A DNA stretch of 35,948 nt from Candidatus Yaniella excrementigallinarum. GTDB taxonomy: Bacteria; Actinomycetota; Actinomycetes; Actinomycetales; Micrococcaceae. The translations under genes were made by a program, and so were the position numbers. Positions 18,412 to 27,660 of this stretch are shown here, in pieces. The stretch spans positions 1 to 35,948 of the forward strand of contig DXHA01000046.1 of the NCBI GenBank assembly GCA_019113675.1, written 5' to 3'. Positions within the stretch are counted from its first letter, which is position 1, and every line of letters starts with the position of its first letter. Below the pieces are notes generated by a model. It was given only the letters and a program-made list of their open reading frames with translations. It was not told the DNA's origin and did not search any database.

Positions 18412-18439
18412 GGCCGCAACGCGGCCTCAAACTAGTGTA
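18412..18439 (-). promoter_or_regulatory. efp leader: possible -10 box and GC-rich hairpin
   Basis: Between aroKB and efp, the minus strand carries TACACT at 18439-18434 (TANNNT type -10, no clear -35) followed by a hairpin GGCCGC-GTT-GCGGCC at 18426-18412. The hairpin has no following T run, so I read it as a leader structure and not as a terminator. Confidence 0.3.
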
Positions 18440-18466
18440 AACGACGACTCAAAAAGATGCCGTGTT

Positions 18467-20131
18467 CTATTCTGCAATTTCTTGGTAGGCCGCAAACAGC
18501 AGTGATTCATCAGGTACATCGTAGATTACTGGAGATCCAGGGACCTCAAGCAGGACGAAGCGCAATTGTTCGCCGCGATTTTTCTTGTCACGACGAATGC
18601 CGTCCAATAACGTTGCCCATCGATCGCCCGGGTAGGTAGTGGGCAGACCAACACTGTCAAATATCCGTTTGTGACGTTCCACCGTTGCATCATCGACACG
18701 TCCAACAGAACGTGCCAGTTCTGCCGCAAACATCATACCGATAGCAATTGCGGCACCGTGGCGGAATTGATAACGTTCGGCCAGTTCAATGGCATGGCCT
18801 AAAGTGTGACCATAATTGAGCATCTGACGCTCATTGGATTCTTTGAAATCCTTACTGACGACGTCTGCTTTTACTTTAATGGCACGCTCGATCAGTTCAC
18901 GTAACACCGTCGAGTGTGGGTTCGATACCTGATCGGTATTTTCTTCGATAAGATCCAGTATCACACCATCAGCGATAAATCCGCATTTAATGACCTCGGC
19001 CAACCCGGAAATCAGTTCATTTTTCGGCAACGTCAGTAGTGTATCGAGGTCGGCTAGCACCCCTGCTGGTGGGTGAAAAGATCCTACTAGATTTTTGCCT
19101 TCAGCGGTGTTGATACCTGTCTTCCCACCGACTGCTGCGTCCACCATTCCCAATAGAGTGGTCGGCATATGAACCACCCGGACACCACGAAGCCATGTAG
19201 CCGCGACGAAGCCAGCAAGGTCCGAGACCGCTCCCCCGCCTACCGAAACGATGGCGTCGGAACGAGTGAAGTCGCTTTGTCCTAAAACTTGCCAACAGAA
19301 AGAGGCAACTTCTATATGTTTACCCTCTTCAGAATCTGGTATTTCTACCAGAATTGCATTATATCCGGCATCATCAAGTGCGGATTTGACCACATCACCG
19401 GTAGCACGTAGTGCACGCGGCAAAATGATAGCCACCCGATAAGGTTGGGTCCCAAGCATATCGGGGAGCTTGGAGAGCAGACCACGGCCAATAGCGACGT
19501 CATAACCGCCGTTGACTTCGTTTTCAGCACCACCGCTAACCCGGATGACGGTTGGCTGGTCAGTACTGTCAGAATTTGTATTGTCAGACATAGAAGTCGT
19601 TGTTTTCCTTGCCAAAAATTGTTGGTGTCCGTCAATGATCATAGTAGAAATATCATCGACATCGAGCCCCGTAGTATCAATGACGCTGTGGGCGGTCTGT
19701 TGAAAGTAGTCTAGGCGTTCGGTTCGTAACCGCGACCAGTTCTTTGCCGGGTCCCCAGCCAAAACAGGTCGTCCTGATGCATCGCCAAGGCGTTCAAGGG
19801 CTTGTTCTTCAGTGACATCCAGGAAGACCACATAGCCCCGGTCTCGGATTATTTCACGATTCGCGGGCCGGATTATGGCACCGCCTCCCAATGAAACAAT
19901 CGACGGGTTATCCTTGACCACAGCATCGGCGATCACTGCTTGTTCACCATCTCGAAACTTTGTTTCGCCATGGGTCGCAAAATAGTGACTGATCACACCA
20001 TAACGCTGAACAAATAAAGCGTCAGTATCGACAAAGTCGATATTTAGTCGGCCGGCAAGATGTTCAGCCACCGTGGACTTACCCGATCCCATGGGGCCAA
20101 TCAGAATTATTGGGATTTTCGAATCAGTCAT
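18467..20131 (-). CDS. aroKB: Fused shikimate kinase / 3-dehydroquinate synthase
   Basis: One 554-residue protein carrying two shikimate-pathway enzymes. Residues 1 to about 172 are shikimate kinase: P-loop GPMGSGKST at 12-20, FVDTD for shikimate, FRDGE, SLGGGA, GRPVL lid and RTERLDYF. Residues about 181-554 are 3-dehydroquinate synthase: SVGGGAVSDLAGFVAATWLRG, GGKTGINTAEGKNLVGSF, KCGFI, and the zinc ligands in NYGHTLGHAIE and RHGAA. Both sets of catalytic residues look complete. The linker (about 172-195) is Ser/Thr/Asn-rich and contains an in-frame ATG at 19591 (residue 181) that could be a former aroB start. The two domains act at non-consecutive steps (2 and 5). It starts two bases after the aroC stop. 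Confidence 0.95.
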   Translation of the reverse strand: MTDSKIPIILIGPMGSGKSTVAEHLAGRLNIDFVDTDALFVQRYGVISHYFATHGETKFRDGEQAVIADAVVKDNPSIVSLGGGAIIRPANREIIRDRGYVVFLDVTEEQALERLGDASGRPVLAGDPAKNWSRLRTERLDYFQQTAHSVIDTTGLDVDDISTMIIDGHQQFLARKTTTSMSDNTNSDSTDQPTVIRVSGGAENEVNGGYDVAIGRGLLSKLPDMLGTQPYRVAIILPRALRATGDVVKSALDDAGYNAILVEIPDSEEGKHIEVASFCWQVLGQSDFTRSDAIVSVGGGAVSDLAGFVAATWLRGVRVVHMPTTLLGMVDAAVGGKTGINTAEGKNLVGSFHPPAGVLADLDTLLTLPKNELISGLAEVIKCGFIADGVILDLIEENTDQVSNPHSTVLRELIERAIKVKADVVSKDFKESNERQMLNYGHTLGHAIELAERYQFRHGAAIAIGMMFAAELARSVGRVDDATVERHKRIFDSVGLPTTYPGDRWATLLDGIRRDKKNRGEQLRFVLLEVPGSPVIYDVPDESLLFAAYQEIAE

Positions 20132-20133
20132 GG

Positions 20134-21366
20134 CTAGAGAGGATCACCCATATCGTCTTCATGGGCCGCATCAGTATCTGGTTCGGGAATTGTAGGAATC
20201 GTGGCAATAAAAGCCTGCATATTGCGCTGGGTTTCTTCAACGGAGTCACCACCAAATTTTTCCAGCACTTCCTCAGCAACGGTTAAAGCAACCATAGCTT
20301 CGGCAACCACCCCGGAAGCCGGTACAGCCGTCACATCAGACCGTTGATGATGCGCTTTGGTGGACTGTCCGGTGCTGACATCCACCGTCTGCAACGCACG
20401 CGGTACGGTTGCAATTGGCTTCATTGCCACTCGTACACGAATGGGTTCTCCGGTGGACATCCCGGCTTCAATTCCTCCAGCACGTTGGGTGGTGCGGGCC
20501 ACGTTACCTTCGGAAGTCCGAACGATCGCATCGTGAGCAGCAGATCCTATACGGGCGGCCGTTTCAAAACCGTCCCCGATCTCAACGCCCTTCATTGCCT
20601 GGATGCCCATTAGGGCTCCAGCTAATTTAGAATCCAGACGTCGATCCCAGTGGATGTGTGAGCCTAAGCCAACCGGTGGGTTATGCACGATAACTTCGGT
20701 TACCCCACCTAGTGTTTCACCGGTTTTTTTCGTGGCGTCCACGGTTTCCACCATTCTGGCGGATACTTCCGGGTCAACACAGCGCACTGGATCCGCATCT
20801 AATTTGGCTACATCTTGTGCAGTTGGGAACTCGTAATCGTCAGTTACAGCAACTTCGCCCATCTGTACTGTGTGAGACACCGTGGTGATGCCCAACTGTG
20901 CCAAAAAATGCTGAGCAACGCGTCCCAACGCAACACGAGTAGCTGTTTCTCGTGCGGAAGCACGCTCTAATAGTGGGCGAGCTTCATCGAAACCGAATTT
21001 TTGCATGCCGGCCATATCAGCATGCCCCGGCCGTGGACGAGTCAACGCAGCATTACGGGCCAGGCCCTCGAGTTCTGTTGGATCAACCGGATCTGGGTTC
21101 ATCACCTTTTCCCACTTGGGCCATTCAGTGTTGGCGATATGAATGGCAACGGGAGATCCGAGGGTAACACCATGACGCACGCCTGAAATAATCGTGACCT
21201 GGTCTTTTTCAAACTTCATTCGTGCGCCACGACCGTAGCCCAAACGACGGCGCAACAACGCTTCCTGGATATCGGCCGTCGTAATCTTAATACCGGCCGG
21301 CAATCCTTCGATAATGCCCACTAGTCCAGAACCGTGAGACTCTCCTGCAGTTAACCAACGCATCAT
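20134..21366 (-). CDS. aroC: Chorismate synthase
   Basis: Final step of the common aromatic pathway, converting EPSP to chorismate with reduced FMN. The 410-residue product has [22 protein letters not shown] at the N-terminus, [17 protein letters not shown], the [17 protein letters not shown] segment, RASARETA with conserved Arg residues, and [22 protein letters not shown]. The last 25 residues are acidic and not conserved. Two adjacent ATG codons (21366 and 21363) are possible starts. It follows aroE by 66 bases and precedes the aroK-aroB fusion by two bases. Confidence 0.97.
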   Translation of the reverse strand: MMRWLTAGESHGSGLVGIIEGLPAGIKITTADIQEALLRRRLGYGRGARMKFEKDQVTIISGVRHGVTLGSPVAIHIANTEWPKWEKVMNPDPVDPTELEGLARNAALTRPRPGHADMAGMQKFGFDEARPLLERASARETATRVALGRVAQHFLAQLGITTVSHTVQMGEVAVTDDYEFPTAQDVAKLDADPVRCVDPEVSARMVETVDATKKTGETLGGVTEVIVHNPPVGLGSHIHWDRRLDSKLAGALMGIQAMKGVEIGDGFETAARIGSAAHDAIVRTSEGNVARTTQRAGGIEAGMSTGEPIRVRVAMKPIATVPRALQTVDVSTGQSTKAHHQRSDVTAVPASGVVAEAMVALTVAEEVLEKFGGDSVEETQRNMQAFIATIPTIPEPDTDAAHEDDMGDPL

Positions 21367-21432
21367 ACGCTCGATTCTTTCATGCCCAGCGCATTAGCGC
21401 TTGCTTCGTGTCCGTATTTGTCCAACGCGACA

Positions 21433-22314
21433 TTACACTTTGCGTGCAATACCTAGGGCCGTTGCCATCTGGTCGGTCACAATAGCCCAGTCATTATGTG
21501 TGTGTTGTTCCAATACTTTTTTGGTAAAAAGTTTGACTTGCTCAACACCCTGATACAACAACATATCGAGCCCCGAGGCAACGTGTGCTCCAGCAGTTTG
21601 CCAAGCTGATGCAAGTGCTGTTGGCCAGGGCTCATAGATAACATCTAATAATGGTGGCAGGTTTTGAGTAGGTAACTGTTCGACAAGCCAATCAGCCGCA
21701 AAAGCCGGCAACGTTGAGACAACCGCCTGGTGTGCTTGCACCTTTTGGGGGAATTCAGTGAGTTTCCGAAGCTGGGCTTCCAGACCGTAGTGTTCGGCCA
21801 CCGTTAGATTATCTTTGGCTCGATCTGGATTGCGAACATACAACACAACTTCTGACAGCCCCATATCGGCTGCTGCAGCAATTGCCGCCGAGGCCGTACC
21901 GCCAGCGCCCAAAATCCCCATTGATCCAACAGTCGTTGAAGCCAGATTGGCTGTCGATAATGCATGACGAACACCGTCGACATCCGTGTTGTAACCATGC
22001 GCTATGCCCTCACGGTCAAACACCACAGTATTGAGCACCCCCAACCGTTCAACTCTGGAAGACAGCTGCGCCATGTACGGGACCAAGGCCGCCTTGAGCG
22101 GCATGGTCACGGAAAAACCTGCAAGGTACTTAGTAGAACCATATCGTTGTGGCAGCGAGGCCATAAATGAATCGACCTGTTGCTGAGTGAGGTCAAAGCG
22201 TTCGTAACGAATCGGTGCTGCTAAATATTGATATGCCGCTTGATGAATGTCCGGAGACTTTGAATGTGCTATTGGCGATCCAAGGACACCTGCGTAATAA
22301 ATTTGGTCAGTCAT
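21433..22314 (-). CDS. aroE: Shikimate dehydrogenase
   Basis: Reduces 3-dehydroshikimate to shikimate with NADPH. The 293-residue protein has the shikimate-binding SPIAHSKSPDIHQAAY near the N-terminus, GFSVTMPLK with the catalytic Lys, NTDVDGV with the catalytic Asp, and the glycine-rich nucleotide loop GAGGTASAAIAA. ATG start 12 bases after the mltG stop, so the cell-wall and aromatic genes are probably on one transcript. The gap to aroC (66 bases) shows nothing distinctive. Confidence 0.93.
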   Translation of the reverse strand: MTDQIYYAGVLGSPIAHSKSPDIHQAAYQYLAAPIRYERFDLTQQQVDSFMASLPQRYGSTKYLAGFSVTMPLKAALVPYMAQLSSRVERLGVLNTVVFDREGIAHGYNTDVDGVRHALSTANLASTTVGSMGILGAGGTASAAIAAAADMGLSEVVLYVRNPDRAKDNLTVAEHYGLEAQLRKLTEFPQKVQAHQAVVSTLPAFAADWLVEQLPTQNLPPLLDVIYEPWPTALASAWQTAGAHVASGLDMLLYQGVEQVKLFTKKVLEQHTHNDWAIVTDQMATALGIARKV

Positions 22315-22326
22315 GTTCGGAATTAA

Positions 22327-23856
22327 CTACTCTCCACGACCACACAGATCTGGGTTGTCATCACAGTATTCGCGATACTCCCGCTGATATTTTTGGTGTT
22401 GTTCATAGGTGCTTGAAAATTTAGTTTCACCGGTTTCAATATTGGTGGTGATCCAATAATAATTATCCGAACTTTTCGGCTCGGCAGCCGCGTCAAGGGC
22501 CTCAATTGAAGGGGCACCGATAGGACCTGGTGGCAAGCCACGGTGTACATAAGTGTTGTATGGGTTGGACTTATCTTCTCGATCTTCTGCTGAAAATTGT
22601 AATTGCCGAACGCCCATTCCGTAGATGACAGTAGCGTCAATCTGCAAATACCCAGAAGTTTCCGGGTTGGCAGGGTCCAATCGATTTTCGATGATACCGG
22701 CAACTTCGGGAAAATCTTTGGTGCGTGCTTCGGCTTGCAAAATCGAAGCGATGGTCACTACACGGAACTGTTTTTTTGGATCCTCGATACCTAGCCGATC
22801 AAATTCTTGCATCGTAGGTTCAATCATTTGCTCTAGGATCTCTTGTAACGAAGCATCGATCGGAAAATGATATTCTCCCACAGCAATGTAGCCTTCAAGC
22901 GACGACGCTTCATCAGGCAGACCAAAGTTGGAGGGATCGGCGGCCTCTTCGATTTCCTTGACGCTATAGCTCGTCTGTTCAGCAATAGTGTCGTACACGT
23001 CGTCGATTCGGTAGCCGGAATTCACATACGCATAGTTTTTGCCTTCTTCATCTTCCCGAAGCAAAATCGATGCAGCATCGCGTGCCGGCATTTCATAGCG
23101 AAGTGTATATTCGCCAGGTTGGATCTCCGAAGTTCCGTCACTAGCTTCTATCGCGTCGCGAAATGCTCCGGTAGATGCCACAATGTCTTGCTCCACGAGG
23201 CGGTTACCAATAACAATAGCCCCATCACCAGGAAGCACCTCGAATTGCACTTCATCACCGCCAGGGCCCGGATAGTCATGTTTTGTCCAACTCACAAAGT
23301 GGCTTACGCCAAGTCCCACGCCAATGAGTAAAGCAAGAAACACAGCAAAGCTGGACAGCATAACAACTGTACGACGGCGTTTGCGACTTTTCCGGATCTT
23401 CAATGCTTCTTCATCAATCTTTGGTGCAGGTTGGCTGCCGTCAGCGACCAACATGTACCCTAAAGGATGCTCATCAGATTCTTCTTCAGCGATTTCCTCG
23501 TCGAGCTGTTCTGCGACATCCTCTGCAAGGTCCGGATAATCCCGAGTGTCCTCTGGCAGTGGGCTTAGGTCACCTAAGTCAATGTTCTGATCGGTGTCAT
23601 AACGTGAATAGTCAGTATGACCGTCTGCACCGGTATATATTGGACGTTGAGGCGTGGTCTCAAACCCACCGGCACCATCGGCCGGTAACAGGTAAGGAAT
23701 GTCTTCGCCGCTACGGTGTCCAGTATTTGCTGCCTGCTGTACTTCGGAGGCTCTTTGAGCTTGCTGCTGTGCACGTTCGTACTCGCGTCGTTCGCGGCGA
23801 GTCATGAACTGACGCTTAGGACGATCTTCTGGCGAACCCTCATTCGTCACAGTCAT
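22327..23856 (-). CDS. mltG: Endolytic murein transglycosylase MltG
   Basis: Membrane enzyme that cuts nascent glycan strands of peptidoglycan outside the cell. The 509 residues consist of a long charged cytoplasmic N-terminus (about 1-160, basic RRERREYERAQQQAQR near 20-35, then strongly acidic), one transmembrane helix (about 163-184), and an extracellular YceG domain (about 205-500). The catalytic Glu is seen in IASILQAEA (Glu 377), with EVAGIIENRL, LQIDATVIYGMG and NTYVHRGLPPGPIGAPS also conserved. The start overlaps the end of ruvX by 17 bases. The 160-residue cytoplasmic extension is much longer than in E. coli MltG and is common in actinobacteria, where it may mediate regulation. Confidence 0.93.
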   Translation of the reverse strand: MTVTNEGSPEDRPKRQFMTRRERREYERAQQQAQRASEVQQAANTGHRSGEDIPYLLPADGAGGFETTPQRPIYTGADGHTDYSRYDTDQNIDLGDLSPLPEDTRDYPDLAEDVAEQLDEEIAEEESDEHPLGYMLVADGSQPAPKIDEEALKIRKSRKRRRTVVMLSSFAVFLALLIGVGLGVSHFVSWTKHDYPGPGGDEVQFEVLPGDGAIVIGNRLVEQDIVASTGAFRDAIEASDGTSEIQPGEYTLRYEMPARDAASILLREDEEGKNYAYVNSGYRIDDVYDTIAEQTSYSVKEIEEAADPSNFGLPDEASSLEGYIAVGEYHFPIDASLQEILEQMIEPTMQEFDRLGIEDPKKQFRVVTIASILQAEARTKDFPEVAGIIENRLDPANPETSGYLQIDATVIYGMGVRQLQFSAEDREDKSNPYNTYVHRGLPPGPIGAPSIEALDAAAEPKSSDNYYWITTNIETGETKFSSTYEQHQKYQREYREYCDDNPDLCGRGE

Positions 23857-24361
23857 ACTCCTGTTCCGCGAGGACCAGGATGCCGGTATTGACGCCAGTG
23901 TTGTTTTCCAGTACCAGAGCGTGTTCCAAAATTGCCACGGCAGCCAGTTGATCTATAACCGAGCGTTGGTTGCGCGACGATACACCAGCTTGATGTAGTT
24001 TTTGACTTGCGCTAACGGTAGATAGTCGCTCATCGATCAAACGAACTTGCGTTGACAGATCGGCCTCAGCCAACAAAGCAGCAAGTTGTCGAGCAAACAT
24101 TTGTGCATCATCGGTTGATGCCGTTTTCTTACCTTTCAGATTGATAGGGTCTCCGACATACACGCGAACAGCACTACGCTCAATGACCTCATCGACAATT
24201 CGATGTAAGTCCAGGAAGTTTTTGGTATCACGTTTCAGGGTTTCCACCGGGCTGGCAAGAATACCTGCCGGATCGGTAGCCGCTAGACCGACTCTGACGC
24301 GTCCTACGTCTACGCCGAGACGTGAACCATACACCGTCTCCCTATCGTTTGCTTGTGTCAT
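23840..24361 (-). CDS. ruvX: Holliday-junction resolvase-like protein RuvX (YqgF)
   Basis: RNase H-fold nuclease implicated in 16S rRNA 5' end maturation and named for similarity to junction resolvases. The 173-residue product shows SRLGVDVGRVRVGLAATDPAG with the first catalytic Asp, the conserved middle VYVGDPINLKG, VRLIDERLSTVSA with Asp-Glu, and SVIDQLAAVAILEHAL with the final catalytic Asp. ATG start 38 bases after the alaS stop. The last 16 codons are not conserved and run into mltG. Confidence 0.92.
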   Translation of the reverse strand: MTQANDRETVYGSRLGVDVGRVRVGLAATDPAGILASPVETLKRDTKNFLDLHRIVDEVIERSAVRVYVGDPINLKGKKTASTDDAQMFARQLAALLAEADLSTQVRLIDERLSTVSASQKLHQAGVSSRNQRSVIDQLAAVAILEHALVLENNTGVNTGILVLAEQEYDCDE

Positions 24362-24399
24362 GGAAAAAGATTCTCAATACCGTCATCTTTTTGTGGGCG

Positions 24400-27087
24400 T
24401 TATACAGCTTGGACTTTTTGACGAATAGCTGCCAGAGCATCATCAATTTTCGATACATCTTGGCCACCACCTTGTGCCAAATCAGGTTTACCGCCTCCAC
24501 CACCGCCCAATACCTGAGAAGCTGCTTTCACGAGGTTACCGGCTTTAAGCCCTAGATTTTGAGCACCATCGTTTGCGCTGATCACTACTAAGGGTCGGTT
24601 ATTTGCAATACCAATTATTGCCACGACTATATTCTGATTGCCGGCCTTTGTCAGGCGGTCACGGAGATCCTGTGCAGTAGCGCGTAAATCGTCAGCGCTA
24701 GAAACCTCACCCACGTTATGGGCCAATAAGGTAACCTCACCGACCGTTGTGGCTTGTTCTACAAGCTTTCCAGCTCGCGCTAACATTTGTTGAGACCGAA
24801 GTTCTGCGAGTTGTTTTTCCATTTGACGCAGCTTTTGCAGAGTCTGTTCCACACGCGCAGGGATATCAGCGGTAGGGGCTTTGAGCATAGTGGACAGCTG
24901 GTTAACTAAGGTTCGTTCAGCAGCAAAGTGTTCGAAGGCGTCCAGACCAACCAAGGCTTCAACTCTGCGGTTGCCAGATCCCACCGATTGTTCATTCAGT
25001 AGCGCTAGAGTACCAATCTCTGCGGTACTAGTGACGTGTGTACCGCCACATAGTTCCCGAGACCATGCACCATCAATTTCTACAACTCGCACCCTATCGC
25101 CATACTTTTCGCCAAACAGGCTTATTGCGCCCATAGCTTGAGCTTCTTTAAGACTTGTTTCCATGGTCTGCACTGTAAAGTTGTCACGGATGGCGATATT
25201 TGCCAACTCTTCAACTTCTTGTCGCGCTGCATCTGAAAGCGCATCTTGCCACCGAAAATCAAAGCGTAAATAGCCTTCTTTATTGAATGACCCGGCTTGT
25301 ACGGCATCTTTACCCAGTATCTGATGCAGGGCAGCATGGATAATGTGAGTCGCTGAGTGAGCTTTTTGCGCGTCAATACGACGCTGCAGGTCAATGGCTC
25401 CCACAGCCTGAGCACCCATGGGAGCTTCGCCCTCACGTATCAAACCCTGGTGTACAGCTAGACCGTTAATAGGAGACTGTACGTCGGTCACCTCAATGAC
25501 GAACCCGTCACCGGTGATTAATCCGGTATCAGCTGCCTGTCCCCCAGCTTCTGCATAGAACGGGGTGGCATCCAGAACTACTTCCACGCGTTGGCCTTGC
25601 TGTGCAAATCCTGCTAGTTGCCCATCCACGAGCAACGTACGTATTGCCGACTGGGTGGTGTGCTCGGTGTAGCCAGTAAAGACGGTGTCTTGGCCGGCAT
25701 GGGCTTCATAGTACAGGCTGGTATCAACATGCCCTGTCTTTTTAGCCTTAGCATCCTTACGTGCGCGTTCCCGCTGTTCTTGCATCAGTTGCATAAACTT
25801 ATTTTGATCGACATCAACTCCGGCTTCTTCAGCCATTTCCAATGTCAGATCAATAGGGAACCCATAGGTATCGTGCAATTCAAACGCCACATCCCCAGAC
25901 AGTGTGGCACCAGATTGTTTCGCCTGAACAACAGAGGACTCTAAACGGTGGCTACCGGCTGCAATGGTACGCAAAAAAGTGCGTTCTTCAGCATAGGCAA
26001 TCCGTGAAATACGGTCGAAATCTTCGGCAACCTCTGGGTACGTGCCACGCATAGCGTCCCGGGAAACGGGTAACAATTCTGGCAACACTGCAGTCGTGAC
26101 GCCCATGAGCCTCATAGCACGGACTGCCCTACGTATCAGCCTTCGCAATACGTATCCGCCCCCCTCATTACCTGGTACTACCCCATCACTGATGAGCATC
26201 AAGGCTGAGCGGATGTGGTCTGCGATATAGCGCAAACGCATGTCGTTGGAGAAATTAGGGTCCTTTGGATCTTCGGTCGAAGTATACCTAACCTCAGCCA
26301 ATTCGGCCGCGCGATCTAATACGGGCCGGACTTGGTCGGTCTCGTACATGTTTTCTACGTTTTGCAAAATCATTGCAAGACGCTCGAGCCCTAGGCCCGT
26401 ATCAATATTTTTGTGGGCAAGTTCTCCGACGATGTCAAAATCATCCTGACTCCGGACCTCGCCTAATTGATATTGCATGAACACCAGATTCCAGATCTCA
26501 AGATACCGGGTGTCATCTGCTGCTGGCCCACCATCTACGCCATATTCAGGGCCACGATCGTAAAAGATTTCCGAACACGGACCACCTGGTCCTGGCTGTC
26601 CGGTGTGCCAATAGTTGTCTTCTTTACCGATGCGTTGGATTCGTTCCTCGGGGATTTTCACAACGTCACGCCAGATGCTGTAGGCCTCGTCGTCCTCCTC
26701 GTAGACAGTAGCCCATAGCCGGTCTGGGTCTAAGCCATATCCCCCATTGGCTTGTGGCGTGGTAAGCAACGCCCAAGCCATCGTAATGGCGCCTTCTTTA
26801 AAATAGTCACCAAATGAGAAGTTTCCGGCCATCTGGAAAAACGTACCGTGCCGGGCAGTTTTACCAACCTCTTCGATATCAGCGGTACGTATACATTTTT
26901 GCACCGACACGGCCCGGTCATACGGTGGTGTCTGCTGTCCCAGAAAATACGGGATAAACGGAACCATACCAGCAACAGTAAATAGCAGTGATGGATCTGG
27001 GGACACCAACGATGCCGAGGGAACTACAGTATGGTTCTTCTGTTCAAAGAATGTGTTCCAACGGCGGGCAATTTCATGAATCTGCAT
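24400..27087 (-). CDS. alaS: Alanyl-tRNA synthetase
   Basis: Charges tRNA-Ala and edits mischarged Ser/Gly. The 895-residue protein is full length: catalytic core at 1 to about 440 (GMVPFIPYFLG, QKCIRTADIEEVGKTARH, FFQMAGNFSFGDYFKEGAI, GNEGGGYVLRRLIRRA), an editing domain with zinc-type ligands His 577 and His 581 in HSATH and Cys 680 and His 684 in CGGTH, and a C-terminal coiled coil and C-Ala domain ending GGGGGGKPDLAQGGG. ATG start at 27085-27087, preceded only by a weak TGGAA. It sits between the small membrane protein gene and ruvX, the usual actinobacterial neighbourhood. Confidence 0.98.
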   Translation of the reverse strand: MQIHEIARRWNTFFEQKNHTVVPSASLVSPDPSLLFTVAGMVPFIPYFLGQQTPPYDRAVSVQKCIRTADIEEVGKTARHGTFFQMAGNFSFGDYFKEGAITMAWALLTTPQANGGYGLDPDRLWATVYEEDDEAYSIWRDVVKIPEERIQRIGKEDNYWHTGQPGPGGPCSEIFYDRGPEYGVDGGPAADDTRYLEIWNLVFMQYQLGEVRSQDDFDIVGELAHKNIDTGLGLERLAMILQNVENMYETDQVRPVLDRAAELAEVRYTSTEDPKDPNFSNDMRLRYIADHIRSALMLISDGVVPGNEGGGYVLRRLIRRAVRAMRLMGVTTAVLPELLPVSRDAMRGTYPEVAEDFDRISRIAYAEERTFLRTIAAGSHRLESSVVQAKQSGATLSGDVAFELHDTYGFPIDLTLEMAEEAGVDVDQNKFMQLMQEQRERARKDAKAKKTGHVDTSLYYEAHAGQDTVFTGYTEHTTQSAIRTLLVDGQLAGFAQQGQRVEVVLDATPFYAEAGGQAADTGLITGDGFVIEVTDVQSPINGLAVHQGLIREGEAPMGAQAVGAIDLQRRIDAQKAHSATHIIHAALHQILGKDAVQAGSFNKEGYLRFDFRWQDALSDAARQEVEELANIAIRDNFTVQTMETSLKEAQAMGAISLFGEKYGDRVRVVEIDGAWSRELCGGTHVTSTAEIGTLALLNEQSVGSGNRRVEALVGLDAFEHFAAERTLVNQLSTMLKAPTADIPARVEQTLQKLRQMEKQLAELRSQQMLARAGKLVEQATTVGEVTLLAHNVGEVSSADDLRATAQDLRDRLTKAGNQNIVVAIIGIANNRPLVVISANDGAQNLGLKAGNLVKAASQVLGGGGGGKPDLAQGGGQDVSKIDDALAAIRQKVQAV

Positions 27088-27164
27088 AATTGTTATTCCA
27101 TCACAACGTAGAAACCAGTGAACCCACCGGTTTAATTCCGAATACTTTAAAGGACGAGTACTGG

Positions 27165-27482
27165 TCAGTGCCCCGGGGCCACTTCGGTTACTTCTCCTCG
27201 GAGCGGTTCTAAATCGTCAATATCCTCAACAACCGGTACCGACGACTGACTGCGGTTGAGCACTGGCAACTGGTCACGCACAGTGGTGAAAAAAGCTCGC
27301 GTAGATTCCACCATGATATTGGCTGCACCTTCGCCGATGCTTCGACCGATATTTTCAGGTGCTAATGAAGTGCGCAGAGCCTCTTCAGCCCGTAGTGCTG
27401 CTGCATCGCGACCTTTGGATAATTTGGAATGCCCGTACCACCCAATCGCAGCACCCACGCCGACAAGTAGGACTCGTTTCAC
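27165..27482 (-). CDS. Small membrane-anchored protein (DUF6167-like)
   Basis: Function unknown. From GTG 27482 the product has 105 residues with a membrane segment at about residues 3-18 (VLLVGVGAAIGWYG), then a basic-to-amphipathic helical stretch and an acidic, Pro/Val-containing tail. GTG 27482 is chosen because AAAGGG lies nine bases upstream; an earlier in-frame GTG at 27518 has no ribosome binding site. Proteins of this layout are found between rpsD and alaS in many actinobacteria and are annotated DUF6167; the assignment rests on position and layout. The DUF948 gene that often accompanies it is absent here. Confidence 0.7.
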   Translation of the reverse strand: MKRVLLVGVGAAIGWYGHSKLSKGRDAAALRAEEALRTSLAPENIGRSIGEGAANIMVESTRAFFTTVRDQLPVLNRSQSSVPVVEDIDDLEPLRGEVTEVAPGH

Positions 27483-27520
27483 AACCGCCAACCCTTTCTG
27501 ATTTGTAACCTTACCCACTG

Positions 27521-27533
27521 TACCAATTTGGTA
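27521..27533. promoter_or_regulatory. Perfect 13-base palindrome upstream of the small membrane protein gene
   Basis: TACCAA-T-TTGGTA is a perfect inverted repeat 38-50 bases before the preferred GTG start. It could be an operator for a dimeric repressor or chance; no partner site was found in the window. Confidence 0.25.
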
Positions 27534-27577
27534 AGCAGAACAACTGTTATTGTCTCGAGTTTAGAGCTGAAAACGCA

Positions 27578-27619
27578 ACCGGCTCGGGGTCTTGCCAATG
27601 CAAGATCCACCGAGCCGGT
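27578..27619 (-). terminator. rpsD terminator hairpin
   Basis: A long imperfect stem-loop 42 bases downstream of the rpsD stop. The outer stem ACCGGCTCGG / CCGAGCCGGT has 10 perfect pairs and the inner stem TCTTGC / GCAAGA has 6 pairs around a CAAT loop. Reading minus, it is followed by TGCGTTTTC, a weak T tract, so it is probably an intrinsic terminator or an RNA 3' end stabiliser. Confidence 0.75.
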
Positions 27620-27660
27620 ACATAAACGTAATGTATATACGTAATGTAGAGTCTGCGTGC

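Noticed and set aside
18354-18419. N-terminal extension of efp to 18419
   Set aside because: EF-P proteins begin at the SNDIKNG region; the extra 22 residues lie in the leader.
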